Source of the DNA: Gracilaria gracilis
Taxonomy: Eukaryota; Rhodophyta; Florideophyceae; Gracilariales; Gracilariaceae
Direction of reading: 5' to 3'
Length of the DNA: 64,000 nucleotides
Assembly: GCA_030374805.1 (NCBI GenBank)
Contig: JARGSG010000183.1
Coordinates: forward strand, 1,364,001-1,428,000
Below the pieces are notes generated by a model. That model had not been told where the DNA came from. It did not search any database and saw nothing but the letters and a program-made list of their open reading frames with translations. The position numbers and the translations under genes are program-made. Positions 38,538-47,929 of this stretch are shown in pieces. Within the stretch, counting starts at the first letter, position 1. Each line of letters begins with the position of its first letter.

Positions 38538-40367
38538 TGTTTGTGGTGAAGCAACTTTTATGTGACAGTTGAACAGTAGCGTGTATGTGGCGTTTGGCTA
38601 CGGTTGCAAACCAGACGGCTGCGAACCGGAGCTCCAGGGCGAGGGTCAAGGAGAGAGCGAGAGAGCGAGAGAGAGGTTTTCAAGTATAGATGGCGCTTGA
38701 ACGTTTTGGTGGTGTATGTTGCAACACGTATGGTGCAGGGCGCAAAGGCGGTTCATTTCGGGGTGCGACGTTGTGGGGGAGCGGTGGTGGGGGCAGTTTG
38801 CGGCCCGGTAAGGTTGGCAAGTGCGTAATGACGTGAGCAGTTTCGGGACACGAAACGAGAGCTTGCAGCATGGCGCTCGGCTCGCAATGGCAATGCATAC
38901 ATATATGTATATCTTAGTTGCGCTGCGGGACGGAGTGATGTTGGCAGAGCATGGGGCAAGTTGCGGCGGTGTGTTGTGCGCATTGGGCGGCGCCACAGCG
39001 CAGCGGTGGCGCACTGTCGGTTGTGCTGTAAGGTTACCGAGTCAGTACGGAGGGAGAAATGGCTATAATTACTGTACACTACATATGTAGCACGTGCTTG
39101 AGGTGGCGGTTGCTGCTGCTGTGTTCGCTGCGGCTCTGCTTAGTTGTCTGCTAGCGAGCTACAGTAGAGAGTTATCTAAGGAGACGACGTGAGATAACTT
39201 TGAGCACGAACGCTCTCGCCATGCATCTCGCACGCAGCTGATTTGTAGATATGATACATGCGATGCAGCCTTTTGGCGATGGGACAACGGACGTTTCGCC
39301 GTTAAAGCGGCGATCGATACATGTACTCTGTGTATGTACAAGTAGGCAACCGAAACGTGTACGCGTATGAGCAAAGTCGGGTTGTGTGTGGCAAGTTTTT
39401 GGTGCTGGCGGTATGCAAAAAATGAGTTAGGGCTAGAGTACAGGATATGCCAAGTTGCAAAAAGGTGAGCGCAAGACTGCGGACGCACGCGAATGTGGAG
39501 AAAAGTGGAGGCACATGCAGCGGCGTGGAAACGACGCTTGCATTATTCATCACTCCATGGAGTCTCAATCACTTTTGGTTGAACAAAAAAAAAAAAAAAC
39601 AGCGCGGACGAGCTGTTACGCCGCATGACGAAGATGGTGATGAAGCCATAAAACAGCCGAGGTGCACCGTATCGGTAATGAGGCGCCGAGATTGGAAACA
39701 CACAAATCTCAACAGCACCTTGGCCGCTGATGGCGCGCACGATGCGGCAGATAGGCGCATGCGTCTCTCGCAGATAGAATGGGGCACTTGTTGCCGAGAA
39801 ACGCTGTTATGGTTTAGATGTGGTACATATACGCAAAATTGGACAACTTGTCGTCGATGTCGACCAGAGCAGGCAGCAGCCAGCGTGACGCAACAAGCAC
39901 AACGTGATGCAGCGCCGCTCAAACCCTTGTAATCATGTGAGAGCGTGAGCGCGCTGATTGGAATTGCTGCTGTGTTGTACACCTCCCAGTTTTTATCTAC
40001 GCAGTGGCGAAGAAGGTAACCGCGCACTGCTCACTGCACAGCAAAGGCGCCATGCGGCACACAATGGCGCGTGAGCTGCGGAGCGTGGAACGGCCTGCGT
40101 GACCGCAGCTCGTCACCGCGGCGTGTACTCGTTACTACTTGAGCGTCTCTCAAGTGCGCGCGCAGGCGCGCTGTACGCCGCAGCTGCTGTCGGTGCTGCG
40201 GTTGCGTCCGCCTACGTCGCAGCCGACGCTACTTGTGGACGCGTGCTTCCAATTCATCCACTTGCCAGCTCGCCGCCGTACAAAGACGAGCGTGCACGCC
40301 AAGCTGTGGCGCCCTCCCTCTCTCGCGGCGCGCGCTTTCTCAGCTGCCGCTCGCTGGCACAAGCACC
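38538..40367. other. Long intergenic stretch
   Basis: About 1.8 kb. GA-rich at 38645-38675 and a poly-A run at 39585-39598. A frame at 39447-39932 crosses the poly-A run and has no domain, so I do not call it. Confidence 0.45.
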
Positions 40368-41876
40368 ATGTTCAATTCGCTGTTGCTGCACCACCTCAAC
40401 GGGCTGTTCAACAACGTGCTGCGCTGCATTGCCCGCGTGGAGGAACATATACACCAAAGCGCTCGCGAAGCGCGCGGCACCCGAACAAGCAGTCGCCGCG
40501 CCAACAGCATGGCGCTGGCGCTGCCCTCGGAGCGCCAATACGCCAGTCCGCCGAGCCCGACGTGCGTGATGAAGACGCACAGCGTGATGAAGACGCACAG
40601 CGTGATGAAGACGCACGGCGTGATGAAGATGCACAAGTCGGCGCGCCAATACATCAGCCCTCCGAGCCCGACGTGCGTGATGAAGACGCACAACGTGATG
40701 AAGATGCACAGCGTGATGAACACGCACAAGTCGGCGCGCCAATACATCAGCCCGCCGAGCCCGATGTGCGTGATGAAGACGCACAACGTGATGAAGATGC
40801 ACAGTGTGATGAAGACGCACAAGTCGGCGCGCCAATACATCAGCCCGCCGAGCCCGACGTGCGTGATGAAGACGCACAACGTGATGAAGATGCACAGTGT
40901 GATGAAGACGCACAAGTCGGCGCGCCAATACATCAGCCCGCCGAGCCCGACGTGCGTGATGAAGACGCACAACTGGTCAGCGCACAGCACGCCGCCGGGT
41001 CGCAGCGCACAAACACAAGCGCGCGCGCAAAGCAGTACAAGCACGAGGTTGAATTCGGTGCCGCTGAGCCACACAGACACCATGTTCAATTCGCTGTTGC
41101 TGCACCACCTCAACGGGCTGTTCACCGACGTGCTGCGCAGCATCGCCAGCGCGATGGAACACGCGGAGCGAAACGCTCACAGAGCGCGTGGCATGCGAAC
41201 AAGCAGTCGGCGCTCTAACAGCATCGTTGCGCTGGCGCCGCCCTCGGCGCGCCATTACAACGGCCCGCCGAGCCCGACGTGCGTGATGAACACGCACAAC
41301 TGGTCAGCGCACAGCACGCGACCGAGTGGCAAGCAGCCGAGTGGCACGCAGCCGAGTGGCAGGCAGTCGAGCGGCAGGCAGAGTAACAGCGGCAGTCGCC
41401 GGGCTTTGACAAGCTCGCAGCCGCCGCCATTGTCGCGACGCAGCCAAGGGCGCGCGCGCAGGCACGGCGGCTCCTCGCACTTGGGCGCGGGCCATGCTCA
41501 CAACGTTGTGAGGCAGGCCCGCAGCAGCCATGCGAGTGGCGCATCGGGCGGCAGCCGACGCAGCGCCGCGCCGTACCGGTTGGCCACCGCCACCGCCAAC
41601 GGCAACGACGGGTTCGGCGAGCATGTGGTGCGCGGCGCGCTGGTGAAGAGGAGACTGTGGAGCGGGGCTACGGCGCCAAGCGACGGGAACAACAACGGCG
41701 GTGGCGTGGTGGGCAGCGGCAGCGGCGGTGGCGTGGTGGGCAGCGGCAGCGGCGGCGGCATGGCCGGCAGCGGCAACGGCGGCGGCGGCGGCGGCGTGGC
41801 CGGCAGCGGCAGCGGCGATGCGGAGCGACGTGTGCGGCGCGTGCGCTTCGCGCCGGAAGTGCAGATTTTGTGGTGA
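40368..41876 (+). CDS. Repeat-bearing protein with duplicated module and RVxF-like end
   Basis: The 502-residue frame from the ATG at 40368 holds two copies of a module of about 75 residues starting MFNSLLLHHLNGLF, at 40368 and 41082. Each is followed by an RTSSRR(A/S)NS segment, SPPSPTCVM(K/N)TH and THNWSAHST. In the first copy the SPPSPTCVMKTH part is expanded into a 31-residue minisatellite. After the second copy come PSG(K/T/R)Q repeats, a basic segment, Gly/Ser repeats (41697-41815) and the final VRRVRFAPEVQILW, which fits an RVxF PP1-docking motif. No known domain is recognised. Because repeat units are multiples of three, other frames are also open here, so the frame choice rests on the duplicated modules and the far end. 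Confidence 0.5.
   Translation: MFNSLLLHHLNGLFNNVLRCIARVEEHIHQSAREARGTRTSSRRANSMALALPSERQYASPPSPTCVMKTHSVMKTHSVMKTHGVMKMHKSARQYISPPSPTCVMKTHNVMKMHSVMNTHKSARQYISPPSPMCVMKTHNVMKMHSVMKTHKSARQYISPPSPTCVMKTHNVMKMHSVMKTHKSARQYISPPSPTCVMKTHNWSAHSTPPGRSAQTQARAQSSTSTRLNSVPLSHTDTMFNSLLLHHLNGLFTDVLRSIASAMEHAERNAHRARGMRTSSRRSNSIVALAPPSARHYNGPPSPTCVMNTHNWSAHSTRPSGKQPSGTQPSGRQSSGRQSNSGSRRALTSSQPPPLSRRSQGRARRHGGSSHLGAGHAHNVVRQARSSHASGASGGSRRSAAPYRLATATANGNDGFGEHVVRGALVKRRLWSGATAPSDGNNNGGGVVGSGSGGGVVGSGSGGGMAGSGNGGGGGGVAGSGSGDAERRVRRVRFAPEVQILW
40542..40975 (+). repeat. 93-bp minisatellite
   Basis: Units starting AAGTCGGCGCGCCAATAC recur at 40635, 40728, 40821 and 40914, exactly 93 bases apart, with a divergent first unit before them. 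Inside each is an 18-base subrepeat, GTGATGAAGACGCACAGC-like, present three or four times. Confidence 0.95.
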
Positions 41877-42089
41877 GTGGGGACACGGAGCGAAAACAAT
41901 AACGGAGCGAAAATAACGGAGCGAAAATAACAGAGCGAAAACAACGGCTTAGAATAGGTACAACAGCTTTTTTTTTCTTTTTCTTTACTACAATAATAAT
42001 AATAATAATAATAAATAATTTTCTTGGAAAAAAGTGCCGAAAAAAAAGGTGGCGCGCTGCGATTGGGCGCGCATATCTGCGCAGATTTG

Positions 42090-43187
42090 TCAACGGCGCG
42101 CGTGCGAGCGCAGCGGCAGCTTGGGCGCGCCGTGCGCGTTGCGCGCGTTGGCCTCGCGCGCGGCGCGGCGCACGATGCTCTTGTAGCGGTTCTTGACGCT
42201 GTTGTCCGTGCGGCCGCACAGCCGCATGGAGATGAGCGCCCACTTGTTTCCCAGCTGCGCGTGCGCCTCCATCAGCACGCGGTCCTCCTCCGGCCGCCAC
42301 GGCCGCTTCTCCAGCGACGGCTGCAGGTGGTTCATCCAGCGCAGACGCACCTGCCGCCCGTTGCGCCCCGGGAAGTGGCGCGCCAGCGTGTTCCACCGCG
42401 TCGGCCCGTGCTGCGCCACCACCCGCATCAGCAGTTCGTCCTCCCACTCCTTCCACCGCCGCCGCGGCGCGCCGCTGCCGCTGCCGCTGCCGCTGCCGCT
42501 GCCGCTGCCGCTGCCGCTGCCGCTGCCGCCGCCGCTCGTCGACGCCGACCCCTGCGACGTGGAGTGGCTGTGGCGCGTGGCGCGCGGCGAGCTGCTGCTG
42601 GGCAGGCTGCCCGTGGCCTTTCGGATGGCGCGCTTGGTGAGCGTGTTTCCCGCGCGCGCTAGCGCGCGCGCGGGCCGCGGTGCGCGCTCGGCGGCGCGCG
42701 ACGACTCGCGCTCAATGTCGTCCAGCGCCTGCTGCTCGCTCACGCGCGTGTACGCCGTGTGCGCGCGCTGGCGCGAGTGTGCGCGCGGCGGCGCGGAGAT
42801 GCTGAGCGACGGCGAGTGCGTGGCCAGCTGTTGCAGCTGCGACTTGACGTGCTCGTCCAGCTCGGTGGAGCGCGACAGCAGCGAGTGGATGGGGATGCGC
42901 CCGTTCTTCTGGTCGATGGCGTGGCAGCGCTCGGCGGCCGTCACCACGTTGGCGGCGTTGAGCAGCATGGAGACGCTCATCACGGGCGGTGGTGGTGGTG
43001 GTAGTGGTGGTGGTGGTAGTGGTGGTGGTGGTGGTGGTGGTGGTGCGGCGTGGCGGTCGGGTGGGGGGGGTGGGGAGGGGATTGCGGCGGGGCGGCGCTG
43101 TGTAGCTGCAGCGCACATCTGCGCGCTCAAATGCGCACGAGCACACAGCAAGCTCTCAAGCACGAGCACGAGCGCGGGGCGCGACAT
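42090..43187 (-). CDS. R2R3-type MYB transcription factor
   Basis: The product has up to 365 residues (ATG at 43187; an alternative ATG at 42980 removes the Pro-rich leader). Two MYB repeats lie near the C-terminus: R2 at about 241-288 (RRWKEWEDELLMRVVAQHG, W-containing, NGRQVRLRWMNHL) and R3 at about 293-338 (RPWRPEEDRVLMEAHAQLGNKWALISMRLCGRTDNSVKNRYKSI). The recognition helix matches the plant/animal MYB DNA-binding helix. A Ser/Gly repeat, encoded by GCCGCT hexamers at about 42476-42533, precedes R2. No bHLH-interaction signature is evident. It is convergent with the repeat gene, 213 bp apart. Its targets are unknown. Confidence 0.92.
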   Translation of the reverse strand: MSRPALVLVLESLLCARAHLSAQMCAAATQRRPAAIPSPPPPPDRHAAPPPPPPPPLPPPPLPPPPPPVMSVSMLLNAANVVTAAERCHAIDQKNGRIPIHSLLSRSTELDEHVKSQLQQLATHSPSLSISAPPRAHSRQRAHTAYTRVSEQQALDDIERESSRAAERAPRPARALARAGNTLTKRAIRKATGSLPSSSSPRATRHSHSTSQGSASTSGGGSGSGSGSGSGSGSGSGSGAPRRRWKEWEDELLMRVVAQHGPTRWNTLARHFPGRNGRQVRLRWMNHLQPSLEKRPWRPEEDRVLMEAHAQLGNKWALISMRLCGRTDNSVKNRYKSIVRRAAREANARNAHGAPKLPLRSHARR

Positions 43188-43898
43188 ACGCGACGCGCAT
43201 GGTGGCGTGTTTGCGGGCGCTTTCCGTCCACATCCGCCTCCGTTGCACGAGCGGCCAATGGCGCGGCGCCACGGCGCGCAAGCTCCACGTGGCGCGCGCT
43301 GGGTGGGCGCGCTACGGCGCGTCGCCGCGCTAAGCCATTGGCGGGCGCGGCGAAACCCTTTTCGAGCGCCATGTCAACGCCTGCGTCCGCGCGCGCAGAT
43401 CGTATCTCGCCCTTCATTATGGCTTAGCGCGCGCGACATGGCTACGCTGCTACTTTGCTCGCCAAGTTGCTGCTCCCTTGCGCAACGCACGTGCATCTAA
43501 TAGATGGATACTATCTATTCCAAGCGAGCCATACCGAGACTGGTCGAGTCAGATCTGCCGCGCTCGGCGCAGTACTCCAAAACTCCAAAACTGGTGCGCG
43601 CTTGTTGATCGCACGCGAGCATGCCGCCCGCGACGCACCGCTACTTAGGCTGTTCAGTTATACATCAATTCCCGAGCCTGCCGCGCGTATCATATGTACA
43701 ACCATCTCAAGTCATCGATAGCTGTTTGGCTGGTCAGCAGTGCTGAGTCAGCACAGTGCAGTGCACAAGTGGCTGATGATCCAATTGGACTGTTGCGCCC
43801 CTTCTTTCCGTCACGCGGCTTGGACATCCATCGCCGTTCTGCGCTGCTGTTAAACAAGCAGTCTCCAAGCACAGCAACAAGTTGTTTCCAAAGCAGCG

Positions 43899-43945
<47 letters not shown>

Positions 43946-45320
43946 CGGTGACGCTGTCTATCGTTTTGCCACAATGGAAGCGGTGTGTAACACGTTGGTA
44001 AGAGAAGCAGGTGCGCTTCTGAAGGACAAGTGCGCACAAAACTGCCACTTGCTCGGCGCACGAGCATTGACGATTTGTTTTCTGTAATCCTATTGGTTGT
44101 TAACTGTTGTGGCGAGTATGGCCCCTGCTCATGGCGCTGCATCGGCGTGAAGTTAAAGCTCATCAATACGCTCGCGTCACGCTGCGCTGCGCAACGTTAC
44201 TGCGTGGAATGAACCCCGTGCGCATCGTGGAATTCATGATTGTACAAATCTATCTGCCAAGTTAATTAACCATGCCAGTCGGTGCGAAAGGCTAACAGCC
44301 CCATTCCACACGCCACTTTGAGCCTCGAGTACGACGCCAGTCCACATGCATTCAGCACAGCATATCACACCTCATACATTCTTCTTCATCTCAGGTAATG
44401 GCAACTTGTAGCACATTGGTGCAACTCCGGAATAGACAAGCTCAAACGCGTGCACTCCTATGCTCACTCAGTAAGCGTTCCGTTACTGTACATTGTTGGT
44501 GGTCACCAACAATTCCACATTTGCTCGCATCACATGAACAACATGTCCAACCGCACATTGCCATGCCTCGCAGCTGCTCTCACGATTCGAAAAATAGCCA
44601 TAAACGCTATCTTCCATGATTCATCCGCACCTCGAGGCATTCAATGATTCTCATCGTTGTGTCCTGCATTACAAATGCACTTTGGGGCAAACATTTCGAT
44701 TGCATACCATTCGCAACACACCCTAACCTTGTGCCTATCAGCGCGGATGCCCATCGCACAAAACACTCGCACAATGTGTACATGAGTCTCTGCGGAATCA
44801 CATTCACTACTGAAATACCCTTTCACACCAACTCCCTCTTCCGCTAACAATACTGCAGCTCTGTAGATACAGTAGAGCATCGCCCAAAGCGAAGCCTATC
44901 GAATCGTATGTACAAAGGTACCGAGGGGGACCGTAGAATTTCAGCGCGACACTGAACAGCTTCTCATTCGCAGCCACAGCACATTGGATCAAAAAGGTTG
45001 CAGCTTTGATCATTCATACATGATCCTCATCCGTCTAGAGGCTAGCTCGCTCAGAGTCAAAGAAATCGGGCCACGGCCCTTGATAAGACGAGAAAGGTCG
45101 CCCACAGATTTGTCTCCTTGGCTTCCACAACAATCACTGCAAAGCGTCGATGCAGTCAAACGCTGCATTTGGTCGTTCTGCCTTCTTGTTCTGCAATTTT
45201 GGCATCAGGCCGCCGTTAACACACCCGAGTCTGTATCGACTTGGGCCGAGTAATTCTCCGTATCGCAGCAGTCGAGCCAGATCACTAAAGTCAGCCCGTT
45301 TACTCTGCTCTCTTCAGACT
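43188..45320. other. Long intergenic stretch
   Basis: About 2.1 kb from the MYB 5' end to the glutathione transferase ATG. GC-rich to about 43,430 and ordinary afterwards. Apart from the CT repeat, no gene or RNA can be supported. Confidence 0.5.
43902..43942. repeat. (CT)n microsatellite
   Basis: About 20 uninterrupted CT units. The same dinucleotide repeats at 21637-21656, 47708-47721 and 53510-53531. Confidence 0.97.
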
Positions 45321-45962
45321 ATGCCCGATTACACTTTGTATTATTTTCCAACTCCCAATGGCAAGAAAATCAGTCTTGCTTTGGAAGAGCTGCAACTCTC
45401 ATACGAGATCAAGGTGGTAGACATCCGCAACGATGATCAATTTAAACCTGAATTTATTGCAATCAATCCCAACTCCAAGATTCCCGCGCTCGTCGATAAC
45501 ACAGCCGAAGGAGGTCCATTCGCTGTCTTTGAGTCTGGTGCCATTCTCGAATACCTAGCCGACAAGCATGGCAAGCTCATGCCATCGATGATGCAGCCGA
45601 GGGCAAGAATGGCTGTCAAGCAGTGGCTGTACTGGCAAATGGCTGGTTTTGGTCCAATGCTGGGACAGATGAATTTCTTCTGGGTCTATTCCAAAGAAGA
45701 TATTCCAGTTGGAAAAGAGCGCTACCTCAAGGAAGGGCTCAGGTTGTTTTCCGTGTTGGACAAGCAGCTTGAGTCAAACAAATTCATTGCAGGTGATGAG
45801 TATTCCATTGCTGATATCGCCTGTTATTGGTGGAGTCTGTCTCCTCAGCGAATTGAAGCAGTCAAGCATCAGTTTAACGCCTTTGAGAACATAAAGAGGT
45901 GGCAGAAGCAGATCGAGGACCGTGACGCAGTTGCCAAGGTTAACGCCATCACACTTGAATAA
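45321..45962 (+). CDS. Glutathione S-transferase, Ure2p/YfcG-like (nu class)
   Basis: The product has 213 residues from the ATG at 45321; the frame stays open upstream only as leader. The thioredoxin-like domain (1-85) has YTLYYFPTPNGKKISLALEEL with the Asn/Gly active site of Ure2p-type enzymes rather than a Ser/Tyr class. It also has NSKIPALVD and FESGAILEYLADKHG, where the ES pair holds glutathione. The all-alpha domain (95-210) has KQWLYWQMAGFGPMLGQMNFFWVYS and GDEYSIADIACYWW. Bacterial and fungal relatives have disulfide-bond reductase activity. The protein is cytosolic; no targeting signal. Confidence 0.93.
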   Translation: MPDYTLYYFPTPNGKKISLALEELQLSYEIKVVDIRNDDQFKPEFIAINPNSKIPALVDNTAEGGPFAVFESGAILEYLADKHGKLMPSMMQPRARMAVKQWLYWQMAGFGPMLGQMNFFWVYSKEDIPVGKERYLKEGLRLFSVLDKQLESNKFIAGDEYSIADIACYWWSLSPQRIEAVKHQFNAFENIKRWQKQIEDRDAVAKVNAITLE

Positions 45963-46503
45963 TCTTAGTGCCATGTCTTCACTTTCACACTTCAGATAAT
46001 GATAAAGACCGTTGCGCTTTGCTCGCTCGTCGTGCCTCGCGTTTTGGCGCAGATGCAAACTATTGCAGCAATGTAAGATTATGACCGGAAAACAAAAACT
46101 CACATTGGTAGTCAAACATAAAACCACGTTCGGCGAAATAAAGAAGCGTGAACGGATTAGTTCAGTTGACCATTTTCATTTCTTGTTTATGGAACGAAAA
46201 CAGGGCACATGCTGAGAATAATTCCCCCAATGGCATGGTGCTTCATGGCTGCACTCGCATTACAACGTTCACGAAGATGTTGGTCAGCACATGGGATCGA
46301 TTCTTCCGCGGAAGGCTCTTGTTGCTTGAACCACAGCGGCCTTTTTTTTTTCTTCTTACTTCTTACTTTTAAAGCCCAGCCAAACATTGCTCAGAACGAA
46401 TCGGTAATCACAAGGTTAATCAGATGCGGTGTTCAAGTACTGTTCAAGTTATAGTTCGACACGGTTCTGAGAACACAGTTGCACAAGCGGCATAATGTGA
46501 TGA
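45963..46503. other. 3' flanks of convergent genes
   Basis: 540 bases with a T-rich run at 46330-46370. No gene seen. Confidence 0.5.
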
Positions 46504-47595
46504 TCAAGTATTAACGGAATTGGGCGCCGCAACTCGCTGTGCATCAAGCTCCATAAACTGCGCAAAGCTAGAATAAAGCGGTCGCCAACCAAGCACGCGA
46601 CTAGACCAACTGCCATCAACACGCTTCTCCACAAACGGCTCATCGTTCAAAAACTCAGGCACAGCAACGCCTTTAAAGCGAGGATGTTTCAGAGCACATT
46701 CGACAATTTGGCGTCGAGTAACGGCTTCCGGTGCCGCAATCAAAAACTTGCGTCTCTCCGGAACTTGTGACAAGCGCAGCGCACACACCATTGCGGCAGC
46801 AGCATCGTCATAGTGCACAAGATTGATGAGCGATTTCTCACTGCCGGACACAACTTGCTTTGAAAGCCAAAAGGTATGTGGACCCCTATCAATCAAGTAC
46901 AGCCCCGCAAGCCGCACCACAAAAGAAGCACTGTACTGCAAAGCAGCGTTCTCCGCGTGATGCAAAAAGGCGGCCCTGCCCTTGTCCGAAGTGGGAGTAT
47001 CCTCGTTGATAAACTCGACACCACCATGCACAGAAGTGGACGAAGTGAACAAGAATCGTCGAGAAGCTCTCTTCGCCGCCCGTGCCACAACGTCGCTATA
47101 AGCAGGATCTCCCCTGGGAGGCACGCAAAACACGACGTTAGGAAATGTGGCCGAAGAAGCGCCCGCCAACACAGGCGTCACCCCGATGTGGCGCAGCGCG
47201 TCGTGTGACGTTTCCGTCTTGGTCTCGCCGGTTATGGTGGCGGACGGATGTAAGCGCCGCCACTGCTGCGCGATGCGCGACCCCAGGTGGCCGGCGCCGA
47301 CGACGAGCAGGTCGTGTTCGGACGCCGACATGCGCGATGTGCGGCGGTGGGTGACGGCGGTGCGACTCGAGTTGGACGGAATGCCGGTTCCGACGCGACT
47401 GAGGTTGAGGCGAATCGGTTGCACGAAGGCAGCGCGGCGATGGGCGCGGCGCACCATATTGAATCGCAGGGGGCGCGCGCGCGATGAGGAAGTCGAGGTG
47501 TGCGGCTGGACGAGCCGCTGCGAGCGCGCGAGATAGAGCTTCGTTTTGGCGGTTGGGCAGAGGCATCGCATCGCTGTGCACGTGGAACGGCACAT
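46504..47595 (-). CDS. Atypical SDR/epimerase-like NAD(P)-binding protein, probably plastid
   Basis: The product has 363 residues from an ATG at 47595. The first 90 residues are rich in Arg/Ser/Thr and lack acids, a typical organelle transit region; an internal Met (MSASEHDLL, about 90) would give a cytosolic form. The Rossmann start is LLVVGAGHLGSRIA, with the GxGxxG-type nucleotide loop. VVFCVPPRG, RFLFTSSTSVHGG and FVVRLAGLYLIDRGPH follow, the layout of atypical (extended) SDRs that act on nucleotide sugars or serve as electron-transport assembly proteins. The usual YxxxK pair is not clear: the helix after GKGRAAF-like sequence has His/Ala instead. So catalysis is uncertain. Convergent with the GST gene. 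Confidence 0.8.
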   Translation of the reverse strand: MCRSTCTAMRCLCPTAKTKLYLARSQRLVQPHTSTSSSRARPLRFNMVRRAHRRAAFVQPIRLNLSRVGTGIPSNSSRTAVTHRRTSRMSASEHDLLVVGAGHLGSRIAQQWRRLHPSATITGETKTETSHDALRHIGVTPVLAGASSATFPNVVFCVPPRGDPAYSDVVARAAKRASRRFLFTSSTSVHGGVEFINEDTPTSDKGRAAFLHHAENAALQYSASFVVRLAGLYLIDRGPHTFWLSKQVVSGSEKSLINLVHYDDAAAAMVCALRLSQVPERRKFLIAAPEAVTRRQIVECALKHPRFKGVAVPEFLNDEPFVEKRVDGSWSSRVLGWRPLYSSFAQFMELDAQRVAAPNSVNT

Positions 47596-47929
47596 AGCGC
47601 TCTCACGTGTATGTATTACATACTAAAGTTATGTAAGGCAAAACGATTGGGTTTAAGAAAAAGTTAACCCTTATCTACCGTCTCACCTCCTATTACCAGG
47701 GGTAAACGTCTCTCTCTCTCTAGCTATCTACCGTTGGTACGAACGGTACCTAACAGTTTACCCGTATCTATCTAAGTTACAAGCATCATCATCATTTGCT
47801 CTTCAGTCATGTGAGCTTTTGCCTTCGGTACAATCCAATCACATTCCATTTCACCTCGTACAAGACCTTCATCATCATTGCCTCTGTTCCAATGGCATCT
47901 ACCCCTGTGTTACGCCGTTGCTTTGCTCG
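47596..47929. other. Intergenic with short motifs shared elsewhere
   Basis: Contains GTTAACCCTTATCTACC (47663-47679), a CT run (47708-47721) and CTATCTACCGTTGGTACGAACGG around 47725. GTTAACCCT also recurs at 49439 and 49640. Confidence 0.45.

Noticed and set aside
39447-39932. 161-codon plus frame
   Set aside because: Begins in unremarkable DNA, crosses a poly-A run as a Lys stretch, and has no recognisable domain or neighbour support.
40542-40975. Regular repeats as a CRISPR array
   Set aside because: Units are contiguous 93-bp minisatellite copies without unique spacers, in a eukaryotic genome.
42024-43500. Plus-strand frames opposite the MYB gene
   Set aside because: Shadows of the MYB frame in very GC-rich DNA.
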